From Rhizomys pruinosus (Eukaryota; Chordata; Mammalia; Rodentia; Spalacidae), in the NCBI GenBank assembly GCA_009823505.1, contig VZQC01006885.1, positions 366,180 to 430,179 of the forward strand: a stretch of 64,000 bases of DNA, written 5' to 3'. This document shows, piece by piece, positions 33,293 through 44,297 of the stretch. The number at the start of each line of letters is the position of its first letter. Position 1 is the first letter of the stretch. Below the pieces are notes generated by a model that was not told where the DNA came from, ran no database searches, and saw only the letters and a program-made list of their open reading frames with translations. The position numbers were made by a program, and so were the translations under genes.

Positions 33293-33456
33293 TTTATTTA
33301 TTTGTTGTAAATGCACTGCAGGGTGGGCATGTAGAAGCCAGAGAACAATATGTTGAAGTTAGTTCTCTCCTTCCACCATGTGGGTCCTAGAGATTTACCT
33401 CAGATTGTCAGGCTTGGTGGAAGTGCCTTTATCTGCTGAGCCATCTCACTGGTTCC
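33293..33456 (-). mobile_element. B3-type SINE (copy 2)
   Basis: Counterpart of 22645-22830; reads 'gggcatgtagaagccagag' and 'gtgcctttatctgctgagcc', the usual B3 form. Confidence 0.85.
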
Positions 33457-34019
33457 ATTTGTCCATTATTTTTCATGGAATAAGACCACAGGAAGCATTG
33501 GTTTTACTAAAACAAAAGCATATGATCAGAGAATAATGCAAATATGAATTAAAGTAGGCTTTTCCTTAATAATGCATCCCTTTTAAGAACTGGATTTTAA
33601 AAGGTCTTGCAGGAACATTACACTGGTTCTTTGTTGCCCAAAGGTCATGAATGTTTGAATAAAAAGTCAGAACCAAGATGCTTTCCAGGTTAAAATGTCA
33701 GTACAGATGAGCATGTGCTGATGACTGGACACACACACAAGCACACTTCTTGGTAAAGACTTTCTTGCCATCTGTTCTTTTTCACTCTCTCTTACTTTAA
33801 TTCCCAATTTTTTTCATTGGGATATTTTCCCTTGAAGAGCACACTTTTATTTTCCTTTGAAATCTTACAGTATATCATTTTGTAAAGATGTTTGTTGCAT
33901 AGGATTATACTCCAACTGGCAAGCTATTGGAAAGATTTCTTCTTCCCAAACATGGATGCAGCATCTTGACTCATTATCATAAAACTTGTTGACTGTTGAC
34001 CCTCTGAAAGAAAGAAAGG

Positions 34020-34330
34020 AGGAGGAAGAGTCAGCCATGCCTCCCAACCAACCATTTGGCCCTACTTTTACTAGAGGAAGGACTAAGGGTATCTAAGTAG
34101 AGGAAGCCCATAGGGAGAGTCTCTCACCAAATTGTATGGCTGCTGGGAAGTCATGATCCATACCTGGATGGAGACTTTCCAGTGCAGATTTAGGAAGGGA
34201 ACATCCACACACATGTAAGTAAACCCTCTCACCTGCTCTGTAAATAAGGTCAATAAACTCTCTGGTTGTCCAAACTGAAGTTTGGCTAAATCATACCTCA
34301 GTTTGTCTTTGGACCAAGAAAGGAGAGAGC
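34020..34330 (+). mobile_element. Possible LTR (copy 2)
   Basis: Counterpart of 23395-23705, with the same 'gtcaataaactctct' poly-A context. Confidence 0.35.
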
Positions 34331-34627
34331 CAGACCTTGTTTGAGCATCCCAGAAGGAATTTTACAAACACTTTTTGAAAAGAAATGTAATTTTGATTAA
34401 CAAAACTTTTCATGGATACTAACTGGAAGAATTGAGCTTTGCTGTCATTGCAAATAAATTTTAAGTATTAGCACCATTATGTGCCTGTATATTCTTGGAA
34501 ACACTAGATAAGCAAAGGAAAGTACAAATGTCTCTCCCACAATGGCACTTTGCAAGTTGGGTAGAAAACATGCCTATTTTTTCCCTTCACTCCCATTGCT
34601 GTCTGCCAGAATGAGATCAAGTGACAT

Positions 34628-34717
34628 AGTTTGTGGCTGTAACTCAGGGGCAGAATGCCTAGCTCACATGTGTGAGGACCTCTGTTCAAGCCTAACCACC
34701 AGAAACAATAACATAAA
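34628..34717 (+). mobile_element. ID-type SINE (copy 2)
   Basis: Counterpart of 24003-24092, unchanged. Confidence 0.65.
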
Positions 34718-34967
34718 GGTTAAATGACAGCCTGATCTTAGTAAAAATTAAAAATTTCTACTCACTCAACAACATCAAGAAAAAAATTTAAGAAAGCAAA
34801 CAAAAAGACAGACAATATTGGAAGACATGAAATCAGGCTACAGAGGGGTTAGAAAGGAGGGAGGATATCTAAATGCTATCAAAATATATTTTATGAAATT
34901 CTGGAATCAACAAAAAAGAAATAAAAAAGTGGACTATAAAGTGGAAGAAAATACCCATGTCATAAAT

Positions 34968-35275
34968 ACTTTAAAATAGCTATTTTTCAGACTATGTGAA
35001 AAGCACACTTGTGATTCAATATTAAAAATACAAATAACCCCCAGCATCTATAGGAAAAAAATTCTTAAACAGTCTTTAAAAAAGAATATGCAAAATAACC
35101 AATCACATAAAAGTGCTTAATATCATTAGATTCAGAAAATGGAAATTAATACTATAATTAGTTATCATTCCATGTCTATCAAAATGGCTAAAATGAAAAG
35201 TATTGAGCATCACAAATGTTGAGAAACATGCGTAAGAACTTCCAGATATTAGTGGTACCAAAGGTAAAATGGCAA
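34968..35275 (+). mobile_element. Old L1 ORF2 fragment (copy 2)
   Basis: Counterpart of 24340-24650. Confidence 0.6.
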
Positions 35276-35953
35276 ACAAGTTGAAATAGTGAGAATTGGT
35301 GAGGCTAGTGGGTGAGGAAAAGTAGGCAGAAAGACTCCTGACATGGTTTCCAGGCACTTGTGAGGATCAAAGAAAGAATTCAGAGGTGAGCCTGTCGGAG
35401 TTCAAATGAAGGTATGAGATGGGAGGCTACTAAGTAAAGTGAAAAAGTCTGTACCTTCAGGCTCTAAGAAGCATGCAGCCAAGTCCATGAAGGATGTCAG
35501 TCAGAGTATAGAATTTTTAGAAAAAAATTTTCAGGACCATGGATCAACCCAATTGTGAAGTTTCCAGGAAGAAAGAAAGAGTTGCAGCAAATTAAGCCCA
35601 CTATCAAACACAACCATGGCACTATGTGAGCAGTGGTCCATAAAGTCAAAAAAGCTGTTGGAGAGCATGAAATCCTGGTCTGCTTTCCCAGTGACTGGAG
35701 GTGACTGTACCTATGTAACCCAAGGCTATCCTTACTTGTTAGCATTTGTGGCTAGAATTTGGTAGTTGCATGAATGTATTCCTTGGCTCTGGTACAAAAG
35801 TGCCTTTGCAACACTGACCTAGCAGTATTAAACTATAATCCTTGCTAGGCTTCAGAGCCTACTAGATGAGGCCAGTGCCTGTTTTGGTACATTCATCAGG
35901 GACTTACCCAAGCATTAGATTCTTAGATCAACAAGACCAGGAGGGTTTAAATG

Positions 35954-36423
35954 ATCCACTTCTATTGCTGCTTATGTGTGGCCACAGGTGACAACACATT
36001 GGACCTGGTTTTTTTATTTCTGCAGGGCCCATAGTTCCAGCAGGGGAGGGTAAAAGGGAAGAGCTTAGGGTTATGAAATGGGTCTATAGGCTAGATGACA
36101 TTGTTGAGAGCTGACAATTGTAGAGATGGACAAGAGTGAAACTGGGGGTTGAGACTGGAATCATAAATCAAATTCTAAAAAGAAAGTCACTGATATGGGT
36201 GTGGATGATTTTACTGCACTCCTATGAAACTGAACAGAGATTTTTGTGTGGGTAGTTTATTTGATATGACCTCATGTCATCCTACACCTCTTTGTGACCC
36301 ACTTATAATTTCACAGGAGTTTTCAATTGGGGTTTTGTTGCCTACACATGTAAGCAAGATTTGTTTAAGTTTCAGAGGTAATAAACCTAAAACCTTAAGA
36401 AAATAAACTGGGTGTGTGTAACT
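35954..36423. other. Sequence with no recognised feature
   Basis: The true continuation of the 10-kb segment. No repeat or coding signal recognised. Confidence 0.4.
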
Positions 36424-36580
36424 ACCAAAAAACAAGCAAACAAACAAACAAAAACTTCACAATTTATGCAGTACTGACGTTGTCTAGCTGTGAGGTAAAT
36501 TTTCCTATATTTAATTTAGGACTAAATTGGGTCAGTTGTTTCTGACTCGGAAATTCTACAGTAATGATCTCTACACCTAG
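36424..36580. repeat. Inverted duplication, left arm
   Basis: Reverse complement of 36981-37143, with a 4-base indel ('aata') near the middle and few other differences. Its left end ('accaaaaaacaagcaaacaa') is the complement of the T-rich tail of the B1 at 37117. Confidence 0.92.
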
Positions 36581-36980
36581 TCAAATCTTATTCTGACACA
36601 CCTAATCAGAAATATAAGTATTTCAGTGGTATAACTTGGGTACTCTAAAAATATATATTTCCAAACTCTCCTCCAGCACTCGGGAGAAAAAGGCCTGTGG
36701 ATAACTTGGTCTGGTTTGGGTGGAGAACAGATACCAGAATGGTCTGGCCCAGGCCTTTTCTTGCCTCCAGGGTGGGAGAGCTATCCTTCCTGGGGTAGCT
36801 AATGGGCTTTCTTGTGTTTCCTATCTGTTCCCCCCATCCTCCTCATAGGAAGCAAACATACCTCCCTGGGTTTGAACTGGTGTCCCACTGGTCTGGTCAC
36901 ACCTGGAAGTTCCCCAGCCAGGTGTGGTGGGCCACACCTTTAATCCTAGCATGCCTTTAATCCTAGCACAGCCAAGGTTT
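36581..36980. other. Spacer of the inverted duplication
   Basis: About 400 bp, partly GC-richer than the flanks, ending in a B1 start ('agccaggtgtggtgggccac', 36918 on) with 'cctttaatcctagca' doubled. No gene signal. Confidence 0.6.
36918..36970 (+). mobile_element. B1 5' fragment
   Basis: First 50 bp of a B1 with an internal doubled 'tttaatcctagca', then cut off at the right arm. Confidence 0.7.
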
Positions 36981-37143
36981 CTAGGTGTAGAGATCATTAC
37001 TGTAGAATTTCCGAGTCAGAAACAAATAACTGACCCAATTTAGTCCTAAATTAAATATAGGAAAATTTACCTCACAGCTAGACAACGTCAGTACTGCATA
37101 AATTGTGAAGTTTTTGTTTGTTTGTTTGTTTGTTTGTTTTTTG
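36981..37143. repeat. Inverted duplication, right arm
   Basis: Carries the left target duplication of the B1/B2 pair and the start of the B1 tail, so it is probably the older arm. Confidence 0.92.
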
Positions 37144-37276
37144 GTCTTTTTTGAGACAGGGTCTCCCTGTAGCTCTGGCTGTCTTGGAACTCTGTAGACT
37201 AGGGTGGCCTCACAGAGATCCATGTGGCTCTGCCTCCCAAGTGCTAGGATTAAAGGCGTGTGCCACCACGCCTGGC
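37117..37276 (-). mobile_element. B1 SINE
   Basis: Minus-strand B1 with (GTTT)n tail, 'gagacagggtctccctgtag', 'aaaggcgtgtgccaccacgc'. Forms a composite with the next B2; the 17-bp word at 37097-37113 recurs perfectly at 37509-37525 after the B2. Confidence 0.93.
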
Positions 37277-37508
37277 ATTTATTTATTTCTGTATGTGTAC
37301 CAATGTACTGTCTGCATGCAAGTTTGTGCACCCGTGTCATGCAATGCCACGGAGGTCAGAAGAGGGTGTCAGATTCCCCTGGAGCTGGAGTTCTCCTGGA
37401 ATTGGAGTTTCAGACGGTTCTCGGCCACCATGTGGGTGCTGGGGATCAAACCCTGGTCCTCTGTAAGAGTGGTCGGCACTCTTAACTGCTAGGCCATCTC
37501 TCCAGACC
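37277..37508 (-). mobile_element. B2 SINE
   Basis: Full minus-strand B2; B box complement 'ggggatcaaacc', 'gttctcggccaccatgtggg', 'gccatctctccag'. The target duplication is shared with the adjacent B1. Confidence 0.95.
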
Positions 37509-37525
37509 CATAAATTGTGAAGTTT

Positions 37526-38330
37526 AAAATGTTATGTTAACCATTATAAACTTAAGAGTCATATTTTAATCTGATTTAAGTTTTCATCTCTAATTTAGAG
37601 TTTTCATCAGGGTGCTAATGGAGCTGTTTACAAGTAAACTGTCATGCGAGTTAAAACTGTTAAATTACACTATGGACTTGGCCCTTATATTTTAAGTTCA
37701 TTTTAAGGAATAATCACTTTTTTCTAGGGTGCAATTTTCCACATGTTACACATGTGGGGATATTTGCCAGGCCTAGGTAAAGTACTTCTAAGCACTCAAA
37801 GAAATTTGGTCATTCAAAACCTGCTCCCAAGCTGGCATGAACATCTTATAGTTTATACTAGTGTATTTGAGATACCGTTCCCATCTCATTACATGGAAAA
37901 TAAGTATTAATTACTTAGTAAATCTGCACAATTAAGGGTTAATCTGTTTATAAATGCTATGTATCAAAGTAATAAAAGGATATAAAAAGGTGGAATGTGT
38001 TAAAAAGGTATTTTTAGTAAGGATTTATGTGAAGATGATGAAAAAGTTTATGCAAGTAATGAAAGTCTGAGGAGGTTTGTTGACACTATATAAATAAGCT
38101 TAAATTTGTAAGGTTCAGTCAACTACTTTAAAAATCAAAATGTATATCTAGTCAAGGTTTGTTTAAGAGTGCTCAGTTTTTGTCCAAGCTTTATATGCTT
38201 ATCAGATGGCACCTCAAGGTTAGGTAAAATGATAAGATACCTGTATTAATTTAAATTGGTATAAATACTCAAGCGAATTTACTAGTGGCCTAATAGGATT
38301 ATGATTATACAGAGTTTTTAATTTTCAGTC
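37526..38330. other. AT-rich sequence, no clear feature
   Basis: No SINE or L1 recognised. It may belong to the ERV-like region that follows, but I see no motif that proves it. Confidence 0.3.
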
Positions 38331-39825
38331 CTCTCCTGGCTTGAACCTGACTCCCTGTTACAGGTTTGGATTAAATGGGCAGAGACAAATGGCAGGTTAC
38401 CTATGGCTACTGAAAAATGTACTTTATGTTCCTTGCAAGAGTTTCTTTGGATATTTCCCTTGACCAAACCAGATAATTTGGCTCAAAAAGCTAGATTCTA
38501 TCTTCCTGTAAAAGCTGCATGCAGTCCAGAAGAAGACAGTTTAGATGGACTTGGTAATCCTTATCAGTTCATTTCCTGTCTTCTGGTATGTGTTACAATT
38601 CCTGTCTTTCTGGGAAAACTATAAATCCAGATAAAGGGTCTGAAAAAGAAAAAGAATGTTCCCATTTGTAGTAATTGTAGTGAACAGTTTTACATTTAAT
38701 ATAAGCCTGAAATTGTTTAATTCAATCTTTCAGATTATGCCAGCTTAACATATGGTGTTAAGCCCCTCCTCCAGTCAGTATTATACAAGGGTGCTTGAAC
38801 TTTTATCCAAGCCTTATCTAGAATATTATACAGTAATTAAAGGTCTTAGGCTGGTGTAACAGACTTTCTGAATGGATAACCACCATACATAATGCCCATA
38901 CCAGTTTGGCCGAAAACAGAAATTGGTTAATCTGGGCTAACTGTATGGACCAAAAGAAAAGTATAACCAAAAGATAAGTAATCATTATATTTCCTTTACA
39001 GTCTGAGAGATTGTGCCTCCAAACACTAGATTTTAAGTCACTTAAAGACATATGAGATTTGTTGTTACCAAATAACAAAGTTTCTTCTCTCTATTTAAGC
39101 AACTACCTAAGGGAAAACTCACAGCCAGCGTAATTATTGAAATTTCCTGGAAAGCAGATGCTGAGTCCAGACATCATGGAGAAATGAACAAAAGAAGAAG
39201 CCCAATAATGAATGCTTCAGAATCCCTGATTGAGAAATTCCAATGGATTTTTGCTAATTTTTTTAATTCACCCTGTTCTTCTCTTGGTTCCCTGCCTAGA
39301 AAATGTACCTGACTACTCTCACCTTCACAGGCACTAGTCAAGTTTGTTCTCTCTGTAACTATACTTTTTGGGGTATTTTAGATAGATCCACTGAGCAGGG
39401 GTACCCCAGTCACCACCTCCTATGCCCCTTTTCAGCATGGAAGAAGTCAGAGTGGTTGCCTCTCCGATTCCCTCTTGGCAATTGGGATAACCTCCTCAGA
39501 GGGTAATGTGATAAACGTAGGCACTAAAAATTGGCTAGGCAGTTTAGGATCAAGACAAACCCCCCCCAAAGAGTCAGTTTCTTTCTCAGCTGAAAGCTGA
39601 GGACTTCCTGGATCTGCCAGTGGACTTTTGGTTGCTCTGACTTGTGGCTCATACATCATTAACTCACTTGTCAGATTTATTGACCAGTAGGTAAATTCCA
39701 TTAAAATCATGGTGCTAAGGACCCAATACAACTTCCCTAGCAGAGATCATTCCATCTTGGAGACACCAACTGTGGTTCACTCTTGTGAACTTCCTTCAAT
39801 GATTTGAAGACCACATAATGAGAGG
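38331..39825 (+). mobile_element. Probable ERV-derived internal sequence
   Basis: Weakly supported. It leads into the env-TM-like frame at 40101, has short plus-strand frames (38403-38624, 39303-39506) broken by stops, and its part 38830-39025 recurs inverted at 48846-48945 and 49285-49360, so it is a dispersed repeat. No protease, RT or integrase motif was seen. Confidence 0.35.
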
Positions 39826-39833
39826 GAGAGATG

Positions 39834-40092
39834 TTTTTTTTTAATTTTTTTTTATTAATTTTATTTATTTATTGTATGTGTATGAATGTACTGTCTGCAT
39901 GCAAGTCTGTGCACCGGTGTTGTGCAACGCCGCGGAGGTCAGAAGAGGGTCTCGGATTCCCCTGGAACTGGAGTTCTCCTGGAATTGGAGTTTTAGACGG
40001 TTCTCGGCCGCCATGTGGGTGCTGGGGATCGAACCCGGGTCCTCTGTAAGAGCGGTCGGTGCTCTTAACCGCTAGGCCATCTCTCCAGCCCC
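39834..40092 (-). mobile_element. B2 SINE inside the ERV-like region
   Basis: Very clean minus-strand B2, with the B box complement 'ggggatcgaacccgg' and 'ctcttaaccgctaggccatc'. The 8-bp duplication 'gagagatg' lies at 39826-39833 and 40093-40100. It separates the ERV env-like frame from its upstream part. Confidence 0.95.
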
Positions 40093-40100
40093 GAGAGATG

Positions 40101-40553
40101 AGTTTTGACCCCAGGTTTTCCTCATTCTGCCTGACCCCCTACCAAGTCCTCAATATTACATGTCTACATCCTGAACTTGGTGATATTATTAAAGGCCCCT
40201 GGTCACAACAGTTTATTAACTACATCTTGACCCTTGGTTCTCAATTTGTCTCCCTTAACTCTACTTGCCCCAAGGTCATAGCATTTGATACTAGTTTTGT
40301 TTCACAGGTGTGGTCTAAGCTAAAGTCCATTTTTGACCCTGCTACATTGGTCACCTGGGGCGTCCTCTGCCTCCTGGCCCTACTCTGCCTTTTTCTCTTC
40401 AGGTGTCTGTTTTGCTTTGTCCACAGCCAATGCCAGGTCAACAAAACAACAGCCCAGGTCCACTCAGAAATGGTCAATAGGGACTCTGCATGCACCCCTC
40501 CCAATGAGGTGATTTGCATCTGGCTCTCATACATTCAAAATTCATGGGAATGA
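40101..40553 (+). pseudogene. Retroviral env TM-like remnant
   Basis: An open frame running from the B2 edge to a stop at 40551-40553. It has potential N-glycosylation sites ('NIT', 'NST'), a 'QVWSKLKSIFDP' stretch, then a hydrophobic anchor of about 25 residues ('WGVLCLLALLCLFLFRCLF') and a short tail: the layout of the end of a retroviral TM protein. Upstream of the B2 the same frame has two stops in a row. It is not the same family as the env at 25858 (no CX6CC seen). Betaretrovirus-like origin is possible but not shown. Confidence 0.5.
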
Positions 40554-40712
40554 GCTTGTCTCTCCCCTCCACGGTAGTGCTGCTGGCCTCTTCCCTCAGT
40601 CGTTGGCCAGTCAAAGATGGATAAGACCCTGCAAAATCAGGGCAACCTAAGACAGACGCAGTCAAATGTCAGTATGGCAGAGGTGGGGTCAACAAGGTTC
40701 AGGCATAGCACC

Positions 40713-41000
40713 TTGTATGTTTTATATATAAAATATATATATATATATATAACATACACACATGTATGTTATATATATATATAACATACACACATGTATG
40801 TTATATATATATAACACGTGTGTGTATGTTATGTATATATATATATATGTATACACGTGTGTGTATGTTATATATATACACACACGTGTATACATATATA
40901 TACATAACATACACACACGTGTTATATATATATAACATACATGTGTGTATGTTATATATATATATAATATATATATATAACATACACACACGTGTATACA
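40713..41000. repeat. Compound (TA)n / (ACACGTGTGT) microsatellite
   Basis: Alternating purine-pyrimidine DNA: TA runs broken by 'acatacacacatgt' and 'acacgtgtgtgt' blocks, many of them self-complementary. Long Tyr-Ile frames on both strands are a by-product. Confidence 0.95.
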
Positions 41001-41002
41001 TC

Positions 41003-41108
41003 AGACTACATGAAATAGGATGGGGTTATTGAGGAGAAGCAGATGGGGAAGAGGTATAAATATGATCAAACCATATTGTATGAATTTCACCAAAATTCCA
41101 TAAAAATA
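41003..41108 (+). mobile_element. L1 3' UTR end
   Basis: 'gatcaaaccatattgtatgaat' to 'ccataaaaatag' (quoted in part) follows the last part of an Lx-like 3' UTR. Confidence 0.5.
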
Positions 41109-41185
41109 GAACCAAGTAATAAAGCAAATACACAAAAATCTGAAAAAATAAACATGGAAAAAACAAAGATGGAAAACAGAAAATG

Positions 41186-41322
41186 GTGGTGCACATCTTT
41201 AATCTCAGGTCATAGGAAGCAGAGACAAGTGACTATCTGTGAGATCAAAGCCAGCCTAATATATCTAGGGAGTTCAGAGGCTGAGGCCAGCTCGGGCCAC
41301 ATAGAGACCTTATCTCAAAATA
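41186..41322 (+). mobile_element. Old B1-like SINE
   Basis: 'ggtggtgcacatctttaatc', 'gaagcagagacaagtgactatctgtgagatcaaagccagcct' region (in part), 'gagaccttatctc'. Diverged. Confidence 0.7.
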
Positions 41323-41960
41323 AATTAGAAAAATGAGGCATTATTCAAAATAAAATATAAGCTTAAAAGGAGTTTGAAGATGCAGGAAACTGGAGAAATC
41401 AATAAAACAGGAAAATTAGAGATTATAATAAAAAATTTTAGCCTAAAATTCTACAAGTATTAATTCCCTTTAATCTTAATAAAAAAACAAAGCTGTGTTT
41501 AGATAAAATAAAAGTATACTTCACCTGAACAAAATAAACATGCAGCCAATTTCCCGTGAATAGCATGGATGTAATCATTTTAATGAAATAGTGACAAGCT
41601 GAGTCCAACAGCAGATTTAAAAAAAACTATTCTCCATGTTCAAATGGAAATCACCAAAGAGATGTAGGATGGATCAACACATGCAAATAAATATGTGAAC
41701 TCCACCTCATCATATGAATGAGAGACAAAAGCCACATGATCATTTCAATGGATACAGAAAAACAACTTGAAAACTTTCAACAACTCACTATGATAAAAAT
41801 TCTAAACAAATTATTTATAAGAGAAACATTATATAAAGGATGACATATTGAAATGTGAGAAAAATAAGTCTTTTTTTAATAAGATGTGGAAAAAGACAAA
41901 GACTCCCATTGTACCTATATTGACACTCTACTGGATGTCCTAGGTAGATCCACTGAGCAA

Positions 41961-42080
<120 letters not shown>

Positions 42081-42130
42081 GGGAGAGCATTAAATTGAAA
42101 AGAGAGTCAAATTACAAGTCCGATAAAGGT

Positions 42131-42131
<1 letters not shown>

Positions 42132-42163
<32 letters not shown>

Positions 42164-42171
42164 CTTTAGTA
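42132..42171. repeat. Poly-C tract
   Basis: Forty C's in a row, preceded by a single 'a'. The length in the assembly may not be exact. Confidence 0.95.
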
Positions 42172-42617
42172 CATATTATGAAAACTTTTCATCATTATAT
42201 TTATAAATTATGTTAAAATTTAATAAATGAAGTCAGTAGTTTTCAGATAAAGTATCAATGTGAAAAATTTCCACAACACTCTATGCTAGCAGTGAATTCT
42301 CTGAAAAAGTGAAATCAAGAAAAATTTAACACTCAATCTTAAAAATAAAATTCTATGAATTATTTAACCAAATAAATGACCCATTTCTACAATTAAAACT
42401 ATAAAGCACTGATGAATGAAATTGAAGGGGAGACAACAAAATATGAAAATAAACCTTGCGTTTATATATGGGAAGAGTCAATATTGTTAAATTTTCCAAT
42501 TATCAAAACATTTATATATTTAGTAGTATCCTAATCAAAATGTCAGTGATTCTCTTCACAGAAATAAAAAAGTTGATCTCACAGTGTGTATGGAACCATA
42601 AAAGATACAGAATAGCC

Positions 42618-42802
42618 GGGAGCTGGTGCTGCATGTTTAATCCAGCTACTTGGTGAGGCATGAGGGCGGGGATCTTGTTGAGTTCACTTAGGCCCGGTGC
42701 CTGGTCTTCAAGTGGTTTCAGGAAGGCTGGGGCTCCAGGGAGAACTGTTCAAACAGAAAAAAAAAAAAAAAAAAAAAAAAAAAAGAAAAAAGAAAAAAGA
42801 AA
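42618..42802 (+). mobile_element. B1 SINE in the old L1
   Basis: B1 body with many small deletions ('gggagctggtgctgcatgtt' start) and a 45-bp A-rich tail. A 16-bp target duplication, 'aagatacagaatagcc' / 'aagatacaaaatagcc', at 42602-42617 and 42803-42818, confirms the insertion. Confidence 0.9.
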
Positions 42803-43074
42803 AAGATACAAAATAGCCAAAGTAATCTTAAGTAAAAATGAGACCTATTAAAGTCCCAGTTTGGGCTCCAGACAGACACATGGACTGAGTGAGGTGGTGA
42901 TAAGGCAAGACAGAACTGCCTTGTCCTTTGTGTGGGGACAACGCAGGCCAAAGTAGCAACACAAACTCCCCGCATACCACCCACTCCCTCGCCCCATCAA
43001 CCTGGTGGAGCTGTGGTGCAGAGGACCTAGCAGGTGCAGCATTAGTGATTATACTCTAAGCAGCCAACATCAAG

Positions 43075-44230
43075 ATGCCAGAATCCAAAGAAACACACAA
43101 ATCCACATGCCAAAGACACAAAGAAAAATCAACATGGGAAAAACTCATAATAAATCCACACTGAACTCTACCAACCTTACAGAAGATCCCTACAAGGAGA
43201 CCTCTGAGGAAAGAAGCCAGGACACCAGCCTTAGAAGAACAACTGTAGACATATTCAAAGAAATCAGAGAACTAAGGTAAGAGAATGAAAAACTGAAGGA
43301 GGACCTAGAGGGAGATAATGAGAAATGGTGGAAAGAAGTAAAGGGAGAAAAATGACAAACTTGAGAAGGAATTGGAAATGCTGAAAAGATCCCAGGCCAA
43401 AATGAAAAAAAAATGACCAAGGAAGCAAGGGGCTACAAGATGAGAATGACAGCTCCAGAGTGAAGAGGAAAATCTAAAGAAATCACAGGATGAAATGTAA
43501 AAGGAAATAGAACACTCATCCAATCATCAGGAAAGGATGTAAAAAGCCTCAGAAGCAGAATGGAAGAAGCAGAATAAAGAATATCAGACCTGTACAATAA
43601 TACAGAACAACTAGAAAGCTCAAGTAAAGATTATGAAAATTTAAAAAAGACACAAGACTAGAATAACCAGGAAATGTGGGACACTATGAAAAGCCTGAAT
43701 GTCCACATCATAGGGATAGAGGAAGGAGAAGAATATCAAGATAACACTATTGACCATATCTTCAACAGGATAATAGAAGAAAATTTTCCCAAACTGAAAA
43801 AAAGACAATCCCATACAAATACAAGAAGCACATAGATACCAAATAGACAGGACCAGAAAAGAAACTCCCCACGTCATATAATTGTTAAAACAAAAGATGC
43901 TCAAAACAAAGACAAATTACTGAAAGCCACAAGAGAAAAACAACAAGATACATATAAAGGGAAACACATCAGAATTACAGCTGACTTCTCAGTCCAAACT
44001 ATGAAAGCTAGAAAAATGTGGATCAAAGTATTCCCTGGGCTAAATAACTTTAGATGCCAGCCCAGACTACCCAGCAAAAATGACAGTTGTAGTTGAAGGA
44101 GAAAGAAAAATCTTTCACGACATGAACAAGATGAAAGAATATATGTCTAAGAAACCAAAATTTCAGAAAATCCTCAAAGCAATCCAAAGAACAGAGGAAA
44201 GGAGCAACAATCTCTAAGCAATTAAAGATA
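43075..44230 (+). pseudogene. L1 ORF1 remnant (L1 B)
   Basis: ATG at 43075 fits the ORF1 start of the other L1s. The N-terminal part to about 43280 includes 'STLNSTNLTEDPYKET' and 'TTVDIFKEIRELR', parallel to ORF1 of L1 A and L1 C. A coiled-coil region with heptads follows, and near 44100 a C-terminal block ('ERKIFHDMNKMKEYMSKKPK'). Stops and frameshifts interrupt it. Confidence 0.8.
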
Positions 44231-44297
44231 GAAATCAACAAAAGCACAAGAACGCAAACAAAAATAAGGTAAAAGGAAGCAACACACATCTTTCAAT

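Larger units (their letters stand above)
25860..35953. repeat. 10.1-kb direct repeat, copy 2
   Basis: Counterpart of 15258-25330. This copy keeps the env TM frame open, has cleaner SINEs, and continues into unique sequence at 35954, so it looks like the better version of the locus. Confidence 0.93.

Noticed and set aside
38403..38624. 73-codon frame with a 'CTLCSLQ' motif
   Set aside because: Too short to place; kept only as part of the probable ERV-derived region.
40722..41032. Tyr/Ile/His-rich frames on both strands
   Set aside because: Translation of the (TA)n/(GT)n tract; low complexity on both strands.
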